In this document: positions 49,721-60,645 of the stretch, in pieces
Layout of the letters: each line of letters starts with the position of its first letter
How positions within the stretch are numbered: position 1 is the stretch's first letter
Assembly: GCA_018881555.1 (NCBI GenBank)
Contig: JACAXG010000052.1
Span: forward strand, 3,906,001 to 3,970,000
Source of the DNA: Amblyornis subalaris
Lineage: Eukaryota > Chordata > Aves > Passeriformes > Ptilonorhynchidae
Direction: 5' to 3'
Length of the DNA stretch: 64,000 nucleotides
Made by a program: the position numbers and the translations under genes
The notes under the pieces: model-generated
Seen by the model: only the letters and a program-made list of their open reading frames with translations
Databases searched by the model: none
What the model was told of the DNA's origin: nothing

Positions 49721-52700
49721 GGAGAAGTACAATTTTTCTCACTGTAAATGCTCTCTTATTGAGTATCTATTCATAAATAGAAATATTGTTAAAAGCTAGG
49801 CTAGAAAATAAGATGTATTGGGAGCTGCTTTGATTTTCTGTCTTTATTAAGGCATCACAAACTTTTCTCAGCTGTGAACTCTGTTGCTTAGAGTTGTGAA
49901 TTTTTTTGTGTTTTAGAGATAAATTTTTACAAAATAAATAAAGACATTGTAAAACTTTCTGCCTTTTTCCTGACTGAAGTTTGGTCAGATTGAAGAGGCT
50001 AATGAGAACCCGTTCCTTTTGGATGAAGTGTGAAATATGACTAAATATTTTGCTCAGGTTCTAAACATTTCCATGGCACCAACATTGGAGATGCTTTTGT
50101 AACAAAACTGGTTGTCAGTCTGTGTGCTCTTCTTTATAAATCTGAGGTTTAGTGTATACTGAACTGTTCTGGTGGTGAACCATGGTAAGTATATTTCAGC
50201 TCTAGCAAAGGCTGAACACTGCAGTGCTTCCACGGATCCAGGTTTCATAGTGACACACTTTATGTAAAGTTCTTCTAATTTTATTTTTTGCTGAACATCT
50301 GCAGCAAGGATTGCTTCTTTTTACAGAAGTACAAGAGTGTTTCACACACCTACAAGCTGTTTTTTCCAGAACTTAAATTCTGGGCTGTTCCATATATTAC
50401 AGTGGGAACTGTGATACTAAAATATTTGCTTTATGAGGTAAATTTTGTAGTCATGGATGAAATTCAAAGTCTGAAAGGGAAGAGCTAACTTAGCTTTCTT
50501 TGCATTGCAGAATGGACTTACTTTAGGGTTAACCTCCATTTCCAATTTTACTTTTTTTAAACAGAAGACCACAAAAATAAATTTCTTTTTTAAATCAGTT
50601 ACTTACATTTATGGATGCTAACCAAGCTGTACATATGTTTAAACAGGTTCCAACAAGGAAAGAATTAAAAAAAAAAAAAAAATGTGACAGTCATGGCAGA
50701 GGGAACATGTTGTAAAAACTTAATATGCGCATCTTTCTATACCAGCAGAAAAAGTCTGTGATGTTAAACTTGCTTCTGTTAGCTTGGAAGGTCAGATGTA
50801 AGCAAAGCCAACCTTGATAGAAATTGTTGCCTGATGCTGCTCGATTTGGATACAGTTACCTGGGGTTGCCAGTTCTTTGGAGCAGATCTTTGTGAGGATT
50901 TTTAGAGAACAGTGTTGTAGCTGGAACCCTTGTTGCAGTGGTGGCCTTCCAAGTGCAAGTGCCTGACATTGCTTCCCTTGAGCATTTCTAAAGGGTCAAA
51001 TTGAGAAAAATGAAATTCCGTTATTCATATTTTTTCAGTTTTTCATTATTTGAGTTAGTAAAGTCTTTTGAAGAAAGTGCTCTAAGGAATCAATGTCCAT
51101 ATCTTGTTTTGACCTGAAGTCTTTGAGACAGTTTACTGTGCCATTCCTGGTATAGAGTATTAGCAGATGTAGTGGTGAAATATAATGATTTTTTTCATTA
51201 CTATTTTGTGCTACAGTACCACTTCAAAGCACTGAGACCGTATTGTAAGATGGTATAGAGATAGGCTGTTGCTCTTTTGAAGAAATACTGAAGGTAATAC
51301 GAAATAATAGAAATGGACTTTGAGACCTGGAGCACAAGAGGTTTTAAGAAACCTTAACAGAGATTGTCTCTTTACACATTAAGTTTTCTTGGATTTCTTC
51401 ACTCTCTGCATGACTTCAGTCCATTATGTTCTGCTTAGCAATAGAAATACAAATAGGTTAAAGTGAGAAAATATCTTTTGGCTGAGGTAAGAAAAACCTT
51501 AGGATACATCCAAGTCCTTTGTGCTGAACAGTAATTGGGAGCTGATGAATTCTTTGCCAAATCCAGGAATGCAGCAGTCAATTGGAGTTTTGCCATTGTC
51601 ATCAGTGGGAACAGGATCATGCCTATTCTGCCTTAATCAGTTACGATATGAGAGATTTATAGGTAGGAAGTATATACACAACAGTTTCCAGTTCAGTGAG
51701 TTTACACTAACAGCTATAAGATTTTTGGCTAATTCCCTGGAGTCCTCCCATCACATTTCTTCTCTAGGGTCAGCTTCATTAGATTCTTTGGGATTTTAAG
51801 TACGAAGACTAAATACCCCCCTATGGTGGCTTCATTGTTCTTAACACAAGATGGATTTGATTTATCAGCATGAGTTTTTGAAAGGAACCACAGAACTGTT
51901 AGTATTGGTGTTGGAATCTACTATATGGTAAGGACCAGGTTTTTGAGACACACAGTTAGACCTCTCCCATTCCACACAATTAAAAGGTACTTGCTGCTCT
52001 GATTTGGTCTCATCTCTACCCATCAAATAGCTGAGATTTGGTGTTAGCAGTTTAGTAGTTGTATTTTAGAATAAATATCTACAGTAAGTTCTCTTCTAAC
52101 AACTTAGTTTAGTGAGAAATAGCACAGAATCCTTTTTCTTCCTTGAAGTGGAAGAAAAGAAATGTAACAATGTTGATGTGCATGTATCATATCCACAAAT
52201 ACTTATATACACCTAAGTTTAACTTTAGTAAGGGGCTTGTCAACAAAAATGTTTTTCACTTCTGAGGCAACACACAGAATGTTGTTTCCATATGTAATAG
52301 GTTAAAGTGTTTGTTTTACCCAAAAAAAAGAATATAGAAGTAGGGCTGTAGGCTGCTAGTGAGTGCCCTAATTCCTAATCATTTGTGAGCATAAAATGTT
52401 AAATAATTTTGTGTGACATGGGTGACTCAGTTTGAATAATAGCCATTTGTAATATTGATCAGCTGGCCAGTTGTCTGATGTGTATTCCTCAGAGGTGAGT
52501 TGATGTGGCTTTGAATGTTCTCATGTGAAGAACCTCAGCCTTTGCATGTCATTGTCTAGCCAAATTCCCAGATCTCTGAAACGTTCCAGAAAAGGTGACT
52601 CTGTGAGGGAGAAAATAAAAATAAAAAGCCAATCATGGTGACTCTTGCAGAGAATTTAAGCCTTTTAGTGTGTGCGAGGTGCTCTCCTAGCATGCCAGTT

Positions 52701-53759
52701 TGGTTGAGTTCATTAGACACTGAGATGCTCATTTCATGATCCCAGCTGACTTCATAACTGGGATGAGTCTTTAACATATGTGTATTCCAGAAATTTGGAA
52801 AAGTAAAATAATAAAAGCATAGGGACTTACAGGACTATTTTCTGTTTTAGAGAAATGCTCAGTTTAACAGTTCTTGAATTTAATTGAAATTCCATCTAGA
52901 AAGTCTCACAAGTTTCAAGTTAAATGACTTGATGGGTTCTTAAATGCATTTCTTTTCAAGATGAATATGGTAGCATTTGTTAGAAGCCTGGTTCTGTTAA
53001 AAAATATTCCTGATGGAAGAATAGTTTTGGAAGCCTTTTATTTTTCTCATGGTAGTTTTTTCTAAACAGGAGCGCAAAGGAAGTATTGTCTAAATCAGTT
53101 TAGGTGATTAGGAAGTTATAATTAAGGGTAACTCTCTTGTATGGTGGCATCTTTTTTCTTAACCTATTGAAAAAGATTGATTATACTGAACTAAAGTTAC
53201 TTGATGGCTGCTACTTATGTTATTTTTCACATTAAAAAACAACCTTGAAAAGTATTTTTAGGTTTTTTTTTTTTTTAAGCAGTGGTATATTGTGTTATTT
53301 TCTCTGCCCAAGGATTTTTACATCTTTGAAATCAAAGTAAATGTTTCTAATGTCACTCATTTTAAACAGAAACATTTGCTTTTATCATGTTGTTAGTCTT
53401 GGTCACTTGTACTTAATTAAGATTTCAGATGTAGAGTTGCCAATCAACATACTAAATGTACCTCTCTCCTCTGTTTTCACAAGCAGGCACCAGGAGATTC
53501 AACACCGTAGTTGATAGCTGGTATGTGATATCTGTCTCCTGGTTTATAGCCTGGTACAATAATGTCATTGCCCCATGTGGCAAATGGTGTAAGCTATTGT
53601 AAAACTGTTTGTCTATGTGATTAAGACATTGCAGCAGTGTGCAGCACCAGCCAATTACTTTTTTTAATTTAATTATAGCAGAAAAAAGAGAATAGCATAA
53701 TAGAAATTCTTGTCATAGGGAATATGTAAAATGTAAATTGAAGAGCCATGAAAATTTCA
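49721..53759. other. Noncoding stretch, no gene seen
   Basis: No supported exon. A16 run at 50667-50682. Short frames on both strands are unrecognised. Confidence 0.5.
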
Positions 53760-54570
53760 TGCATTGGCAGGCTGATTTGTTCTTATTTTCAACTTGTTAT
53801 GAAGACTGAGTTCTTTAAATGCAATAAAACAAGACATAGCAGTGTTTAGTAATTACTTAGTTCTACATCAAAATAATTATATACAGTATGTGTTTGCAAT
53901 CCACTCTGCTGCGTATGAATGTAAAAATGAACACTTCAGGGCCCATATCAATTTTGTCTTTTAGACAGTGTAAATAAAGCTGAATCTTCAACTTTCAAAT
54001 TAAAACTGATAACCTTGGGCAATCAGGGCTTTTATAAAGAAGGGGAAAAAAACTTTAGCTTGCCTCAGAACAGGTTGTGTCTCTGGAATGCTTCTGGGAC
54101 TAAAGAGATCAATTAAGTGTGTATAAACAAACAGTTGGAAAAAAGCTACTAAAACAACAGAGGAGAAAGCTCTCTATTGGGCTCCAGGGGCCTGGGGGAG
54201 CGAAGTTTCATTAACTGGATCTGAAGTCCTATGGCCTTCTATAAACAGGCATTAATTAAAGAATGTAAAAAATAAAGTTTCAGACCTTGCAATATGTTAA
54301 TGATCATATGATTCAGGGCCTGGGAAGGAGAGGAGCAGCAGAGGTCATAAAATAAGCATGAAGCATTTAATATGAGTGCTTGGCAGGGATTTCTGCAAAT
54401 TAGTTGGTTATTTGCTGGTCCAAAGCAAATTAAGGTGATTTTGCTTCACTTGCTAATTTTTTATGTGCATGCTTGGCAAAATGTTTTTCACAAATGGATG
54501 AAGGTTATTGTTAATGGCATAATGAGAAATATTAACATATTTAAATAAAACAGTGTATTCTGACATAGGC
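53760..54570. promoter_or_regulatory. Candidate conserved noncoding element D
   Basis: This is the longest regulatory-like block in the window. It holds a forkhead site ATAAACA (54123-54129), ATTAATTAAA (54251-54260) and the 9-mer TGCTTGGCA twice (54377-54385 and 54470-54478, containing the NFI half-site TTGGCA). Further TTAATGATCATATGATT-type homeodomain words and several 'gcaaat' words also occur. It contains no open frame of note and no transposon signature. Enhancer identity is inferred from composition alone. Confidence 0.4.
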
Positions 54571-56116
54571 CACAAGCGCTGACTTTTACATGTGTCTTTA
54601 AATAGATCTTCTCCTGTAGCACAGAAAAAGCATTTTGGATAAAGTTCGTACAGGAGCTTATGTTATTTGTTATATCCTGTTTATATATTGTATTATTTAA
54701 ATCCAGCTAGCACCTGAAACTTTGTGTAAAAGGACACTATCCTTCTGAAACCCTAGAGGAACACTTCAAGGTTTTAAGTAGAACTTAAAACTTGTGTTAA
54801 ATACAAATTTTTAAATTTTTTTTCATATTTAAAAAAAACCTTATAAATGTTATTTTTATAAACCTTTATAAATGATAATTGATTTGCAAACTGTTTTGTT
54901 CTCATTGCCTCTGGTGTTTGCTTTTTATATCACTTTCAGCTTTTGAAATATCTCATGTTCTTTATTATTTCTAGGAAAGTTAAAGTTTTTTTGAACACGT
55001 GGGAGCATATGTACATTCTGTATACTTATGTATAACTTAGTGTATTTCTATTTAAGTATATAGAAATATTCTATTTCTTCCTCTCCACACAGTTATAAAA
55101 TCAAATCAGGACTGAATGTAATCTGTTTCTTCTTTACTATTATGAGTTGAGTGAGTGATGTTTGCTCACTTCTCGCAACAGCTACTGTTGAAAAACAAAG
55201 TGGCAAAACAAAAAGTCCAAGGAAAAGGACAGGAGTTGACTATTTTTAATTTCAGGTAATGGGATTCTTACTCTAACTTGGCCAAGTAGGACATTTCTCT
55301 TGTCACTTGATATTCTTTCATCTGTTCCATCATATGTACTACTAATTCATTACTTTTGGCATCTAATTACTCCCTTTATTTGCGTTTTACAATTTATTTC
55401 CATTACCTAGTGGGCTAAGAAAAGGAAGTGCTTGGTAACATCTAGAGGGATGGAGCTCTGTGTCTTTAAATTCTCTGAAGTAAGGAGATGGATGTGGCAA
55501 GAGTGTGTAGTAGAAGGAGGTAGTATGAGTAGGAAGCTACTATTGACATTGTTCTGTTGCAGCAATTTTAGATGGACAAATTGCAGTTGAGAAAATTTCA
55601 TGACTCGGTAAAATGAGCAATNATGACATCTGTGGATGCAGGTCTGTTCATATCTTTGCAGAGCCTTTAGGGAAATAAATATCTTGGAACATTCGGTGAA
55701 GTGAAGCTCACTCAATAAATCAACCTGACACAATAACACTTCTGGCACATGAGCTGTACTTCTCCTCAGCACCACCTACCCCTCTGTGTTCCTGTGCTAC
55801 CAAATGGTGTCTCCCCACAGGCCTCTAAATCAAATCAGAGCACACAAATACAGTGAGAATTTATTGGGAATTGGTTTTGTTCGGCAAAAACATTACTTAT
55901 TAGATGAACTGAAATGATAAATTTTGACCCTTTAAGTGCTGAGGAAGTTCAGACACCTTTCTTAACTAGAAAAGGGAAGATAAACTTTATGCTAACTTAC
56001 AGAAGGTAAATAAGTGGGAAGATAAGTTTACATTCTGGTTTGTCAGAGGGAATATGCAAGTTCCCTGAATGAGATAAGTTAGCTTTTGAACTTTTTAATT
56101 AGTTGGTCCATACAAT
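54571..56116. other. Noncoding stretch, no gene seen
   Basis: AT-rich DNA with runs of T and A near 54810-54840. The minus-strand frame at 55407-55775 spans an N (55622) and is unrecognised, so it is not called. Confidence 0.5.
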
Positions 56117-56154
56117 ATTCTAATTGTATTTCTGTTGGGAAATACAATTAGAAT
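56117..56154. repeat. Perfect 16-bp inverted repeat, 6-nt loop
   Basis: The arms 56117-56132 (ATTCTAATTGTATTTC) and 56139-56154 are exact reverse complements around TGTTGG. With an interior loop, CATA (56109-56112) and TATG (56156-56159) could extend the stem. A perfect 16-bp snapback is unlikely by chance at this base composition. No gene, transposase or terminator context surrounds it. Confidence 0.85.
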
Positions 56155-57193
56155 CTATGAAGTTCTAGCCATAGAAATAATAAACACACTACCCTGTTGC
56201 ACTGGGGCAGAGAACAAGGAGTGTCTCAACCAGTCCACAGGTAGATGCTATTCTGATAAAAACCCATTTAAACACATGATTTCTATGGTCTGAAGCTTGA
56301 ATGTGCAGAATTGTGCATTCTGTCTGTTGTAGAGTTACTGAAAGCAGATGGCAAAAAGGGTTCAATGCTTTTTCTCTTATACTTTAGAGATTTGCAACAG
56401 AAACATTTAGAATAAATGAAGAGCCCCTAGGTCGAGTAAAGTAAAATAGGGCTCAGTATGTAGTTTTGATAAAAGTGTATCGCTTGGCTGGAAAAAAAAG
56501 TCTGTGGTATGTCAAATCTTTGTTTTACTCTGAAACGAAGGAGCACTTTTAAAAATTACAGACATTTCCTTGAGAAATGACATTTTCATGAACTTAACCA
56601 CGGAGATATCCATACATGCATAAAATTACCTGTCTATAAGTATTATATATATATGTACAAGTACATAAAACAATGAGGGAGGATTGCTTTGCCATTGGGA
56701 ATTGTTTCAAGAGATAACTTTCTTATTCCAGTATGATTACCTTGTTAAACTCTTAATAATTTGAGAAGTAAACTGATATTTTAAAGAGCAGTTACTTAAA
56801 ACGACAGGAAAAGATGGGGCCTTACTGTGCTTCTGTTTTGCCCTCCATCTAAAAAAATCTAATATCCTTTTAGATGATTATCTAATTAATAAGATTTCTT
56901 TCTAATTAGGTTGAAATGGTAACATTTCGTGAATGTCCCCTTCCTAAGCAAGTCACTTCTTAGAATACCTGCGCCCTGGGGAACATGAAATATCTTTTCT
57001 CTAGGGAATTGTAGCAGCCTTAAGATTGCTAAACTAGAACATCTGATGGATTTCTGATTGAAATGCCAAATGCTACTTTACAGAAGTGGATTTAAATCTG
57101 AACAGTATTTTACATTGTATCAAGTTAAGAAAATACAGAAATCATGTAGGTCTAATTTTTTTTTTTCCCTTTTATATTTCATTTTGAGCCGAG

Positions 57194-57219
57194 GAGAGTA
57201 AGCTAATGAACTTACTCTC
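57194..57219. repeat. 9-bp inverted repeat
   Basis: GAGAGTAAG (57194-57202) and CTTACTCTC (57211-57219) are exact complements around an 8-base loop. Confidence 0.7.
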
Positions 57220-57856
57220 TGTATTTTGCTGAAATAATAACTTCTGATATTTCATTTGTTTGTATAGAGCCAGAAGCTGTTTATACGATTTTTTTTACAA
57301 ATTACGTCGTCTATCCCTCTCCCTTTTTTTCAGTAGGAAAGGAGGTTTTAAGGAGAAGAAACACTAAAACAGTAGGTCTTATATTTCACCACGATTCTGG
57401 CAGAACACCAAACTTTTCTGTACATCAGTCATTATGCTTGAAATGTATTAAAGCAAGAAGTTCTGTGCAATGCGCTGAGTGTTACTCGGTTGTTTTGTTT
57501 GTGCTGCTGGAGTTTTTTTCTATATCTAGAGGAGCAGAAGTATAATGATAACCAAGGCTTGTCTAGCCCAGACAGTTTAGTTATTTCAGGTTCATTTTGC
57601 AAAGTTTCTATTCTGTAGTCTGGGGTGAATGCAACTGCATTCGTATGAAGGTGACAAAATGATGTGAGTTCTATAGCAGGAAGCACTGTTCATCTGTCAG
57701 CGTGAATTCTTGTGTTGCATCAAGATTGGTGTCTAATCTTGTACATGTTCCCATTTTGGTGCAAAGTTGAGGTAAAAATAGTTATCTTATGTCGATATAT
57801 TCTTGAGAAATGCTAACTCAATCAGTGATAATTTTGTGAACATATGTCAGGTAGAG

Positions 57857-57877
57857 CAGGGTTTTAATAAAACCCTG
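57857..57877. repeat. 9-bp inverted repeat
   Basis: CAGGGTTTT and AAAACCCTG are exact complements around AAT. No T run follows and the context is not bacterial, so it is not a terminator. Confidence 0.7.
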
Positions 57878-58549
57878 GTAAGAAGTGGTAAAAGTTGTAA
57901 CTGTAACCAGTGCAGCAGCACTTGTTTGTGTGTAGACTTAAACTTGTGAATATTTATCTTGAGATAGGTTCGATTGTCAGTTTTTCCCTTTAGTCCTGAA
58001 AGAGAAAAGAAAGGCTGTAGTACTTGAGAAGTATAGAACTATATAAAATATAGTAATATACTAATGTAGGATCAGATTGCGAAGTTTTTCTGGAGGGTGA
58101 CAGCGTATGTAACATCACTGAGCTGGCAACTCCTTACAGAGGTATGGGCTGTGATTTGGTCCATCTTCTTCCCCCAAGCCACACATTCCCTGATCCAGGA
58201 GGTGGCTAAGCCAAATGCTATGGAAAAATTTTTTAAAGATCCGAGTAGTTGTGTGACTACAGTAACATTTATAGTAAAGCCTGTTAAAATACAAACAATC
58301 CCGTCCCATTCTTCAGCGTATAAAATTATGATGATCTGGAGGGTTCTGGAAGGAATTTCTCCCCTGCATGGCGGTACACAACTGAGTATGCCCTGAGTTA
58401 CTGATGTTTCTTGGAGGCTTTGGGAATTTACTGGGCTCAGTATGGTTATGTTTCATAGACAACGTATATTTTATAGAACAATAGCTCAAAAGCTGCGGTG
58501 AACGTTCTACTGTTGTGTATCTGCCTATCTCTGTCAGCTACTGTTTGTT

Positions 58550-58625
58550 CCAGGCTGGCCCAATATAAGCTAGCATGCTGCAAGTAGGGGTTGGACCAGA
58601 GGACTTCTAGAAGTCTTTTCTGATA
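58550..58625 (+). mobile_element. Old CR1 LINE 3' tail
   Basis: The segment 'ggggttggaccagaggactt' followed by 'ctagaagtcttttctgatat' keeps the outline of the CR1 tail (GGTTGGACTAGATGACCTC then GGTCCCTTCCAACC-type). It is much more diverged than the other copies, and the terminal octamer repeat is lost. Confidence 0.6.
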
Positions 58626-59339
58626 TAAATAATTTAGAATTGCTTATTTCTAGAGGGTTTTTTAAATTGGGGTTTTTGGCAGTATGTAGCATAATGGGTA
58701 TAACAGTATGATGCCATGAAAAATGGAAATTCTAAATCATCAGATGACAGCATAATTTCTAAAAATGTTTTTTTCCTTGCTTCCTTCTTTTCCATCTTTG
58801 AAATACATGGTAATCTTCATGCTTCATCAGTTGTTTTGCTGTATTGGTCATTCAATCAAACTTCTGACTGAGACAACTTTGGCTTTTAGAATAAAGTTAA
58901 ATTTTCACTGCTTATAAATGTTTACTGCATTTTCTGTATCGAATGTCTCATACACATGTGGAGCAAGTAATTTTTTTTTCCTTTGAAAACAAACTTTGTA
59001 GGTATTTTCCACAGCATGATAAAGTTGTCCTTCCTGTCCCATCTTCAGGATTGCAGAGAGAGTGTTCCATTACCATTTTCATATCTAGGATACTAAACTT
59101 GGTCAGCACCTATCATTCAGTATCTATCATTCTATGAGAGGTCTTAAGTACAAAATAAAACTACCTTCAGAAATTAGTAAAAGGTATAGACTCAGCTAGG
59201 AGCTCCATTTGTTTTTCTTTTACACTGGTTTAAAAAAAAAAAAAAAGAAGGTCTGTTTCAAATCCTATTTGTCCCTTATCTCTGTTTGTTCAGTTGTTTT
59301 TAATATCACGTACTGAAAGAATTTCAATAGCTGTTTCAC
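58626..59339. other. Noncoding stretch, no gene seen
   Basis: AT-rich. A15 run at 59232-59246. No repeat or exon recognised. Confidence 0.5.
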
Positions 59340-59770
59340 CATGAAGTCATTTGTTATCCTTCAGCAGGCCTTTGCCTGCTGAATTGTAAAGCAGCCTCGA
59401 CTATTTGCATCCTCCAGATGGAGCAGCATATAAACACTCCCAGATATTTCTGGTAAGTATGAAAAAATATCTTATTTGTCCTTTCTGTGAATAAATAAGA
59501 GAATGTCAAATTTTATAGACTAATAAATTTGTATGTCGGCACTGACATTGAATCTCTCATGGCCTGCAATGTCACAGACCCTGAGAAACACAATTTTTTT
59601 TGTTGTTTTGTTTTCAAATATATACTAAGTCAAATAGAAGCTCAATAAAAAGCCAGGGAATTTGATTGCATTGTTTATGTCTGCCCAGTAGTCTAATTCA
59701 GTTGCAGCTTACTATGAGGAAATACAATTTACATTTTTCCCAGGCCTATTGCATAAGCAATCACTCACAT
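59340..59770. promoter_or_regulatory. Candidate conserved noncoding element E with hairpin
   Basis: The block begins with a 10-bp perfect GC-rich inverted repeat (59360-59369 with 59374-59383, loop CTTT) and then holds a POU octamer ATTTGCAT (59403-59410) and an E-box-like CAGATG (59416-59421). The remainder is unique-looking and poor in simple repeats. Regulatory function is inferred from word content only. Confidence 0.35.
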
Positions 59771-60419
59771 ATACATGCATGAGTGTATGTCAAGCAGAAC
59801 TCAAATAATGGGTTAAAGTGTCATTTAATAATATATTCTAATGTCTGTTTTTATAACGAACAAAAAACTTTGCTGTATTACAATGCATTCTCCTAGCTAC
59901 TGAAAATTAATTCAAGTCTTATCATTATTAATATTTTTTATTCCTCCCATTTGCAACATATCCTAAATCTCAATTGCTTTGTGATACAAATATATGTATC
60001 AAGTATCACCACACACAGGAGTTCTAGACATCACTGTAANTCTACATTTTAAATTCTATTTCAGTTCCTGAAATTAATCGCAATGAGAATTTTAATTTAT
60101 GTATTTCTAATTTTAAACAGAACACACAATAGAATAACTTATAACGCTCATCTAAATAATGAAGCCTGACAGTATCTTCCGTGGTTGAGTAATAGGCTTT
60201 TTATATTTGCTAGTTTTCATAGTTTGTTTTTCAGTTTCTTTCTAAATTAGATCCAGACTTCTTGAAACAGAATAAAAATATACAAAGGACATAAAAGTCA
60301 ATGAATGTATAAAGTGGTAGGAATTGAATTTAATTCGCTGTATTTACACATGATAAAATACTCCTTGATTGAATGCCTACTGATTATTTTCTGAACTGTT
60401 TGATTTTCAAAACAAAATT
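59771..60419. other. Noncoding stretch, no gene seen
   Basis: AT-rich, an N at 60040, no exon or repeat recognised. Confidence 0.5.
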
Positions 60420-60645
60420 GTAATAAGTCGTATGCAATATTTATCTTGTTTCATTAGTGCCATTAAATGGAAATTAGTGCGATTTACTTGCGTTTTCCAG
60501 CACTAGCTAATTCCTTGAAAATTAACTTTACTTAGTAGGCTTTTACCCAACTGAAGTGAAATGTTTAAAATCAATATTTGAGTGTTTTTTGAAATAGTGC
60601 TCAGTAGCAGCACTAGCTAATCAGAAGAGATGTAGGGGACACTAC
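60420..60645. promoter_or_regulatory. Candidate conserved noncoding element F
   Basis: The 14-base word CAGCACTAGCTAAT occurs twice, at 60498-60511 and 60608-60621. The block also has several TTAGTGC / ATTAGTGC words around 60455-60480. Duplicated words with homeodomain-like TAAT ends could be paired binding sites. This is weak, composition-based evidence. Confidence 0.3.

Larger units (their letters stand above)
56155..58549. other. Noncoding stretch with two short hairpins
   Basis: No coding signal. A TA-dinucleotide patch lies at 56644-56654. Perfect 9-bp inverted repeats occur at 57194-57219 (loop CTAATGAA) and 57857-57877 (loop AAT). The 99-codon plus frame at 58097-58396 is unrecognised. 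Confidence 0.5.

Noticed and set aside
55407..55775. 122-codon minus-strand open frame
   Set aside because: It spans an ambiguous base at 55622 and matches nothing recognisable.
57857..57877. Hairpin resembling a bacterial intrinsic terminator
   Set aside because: No following T run, and the window is vertebrate DNA.
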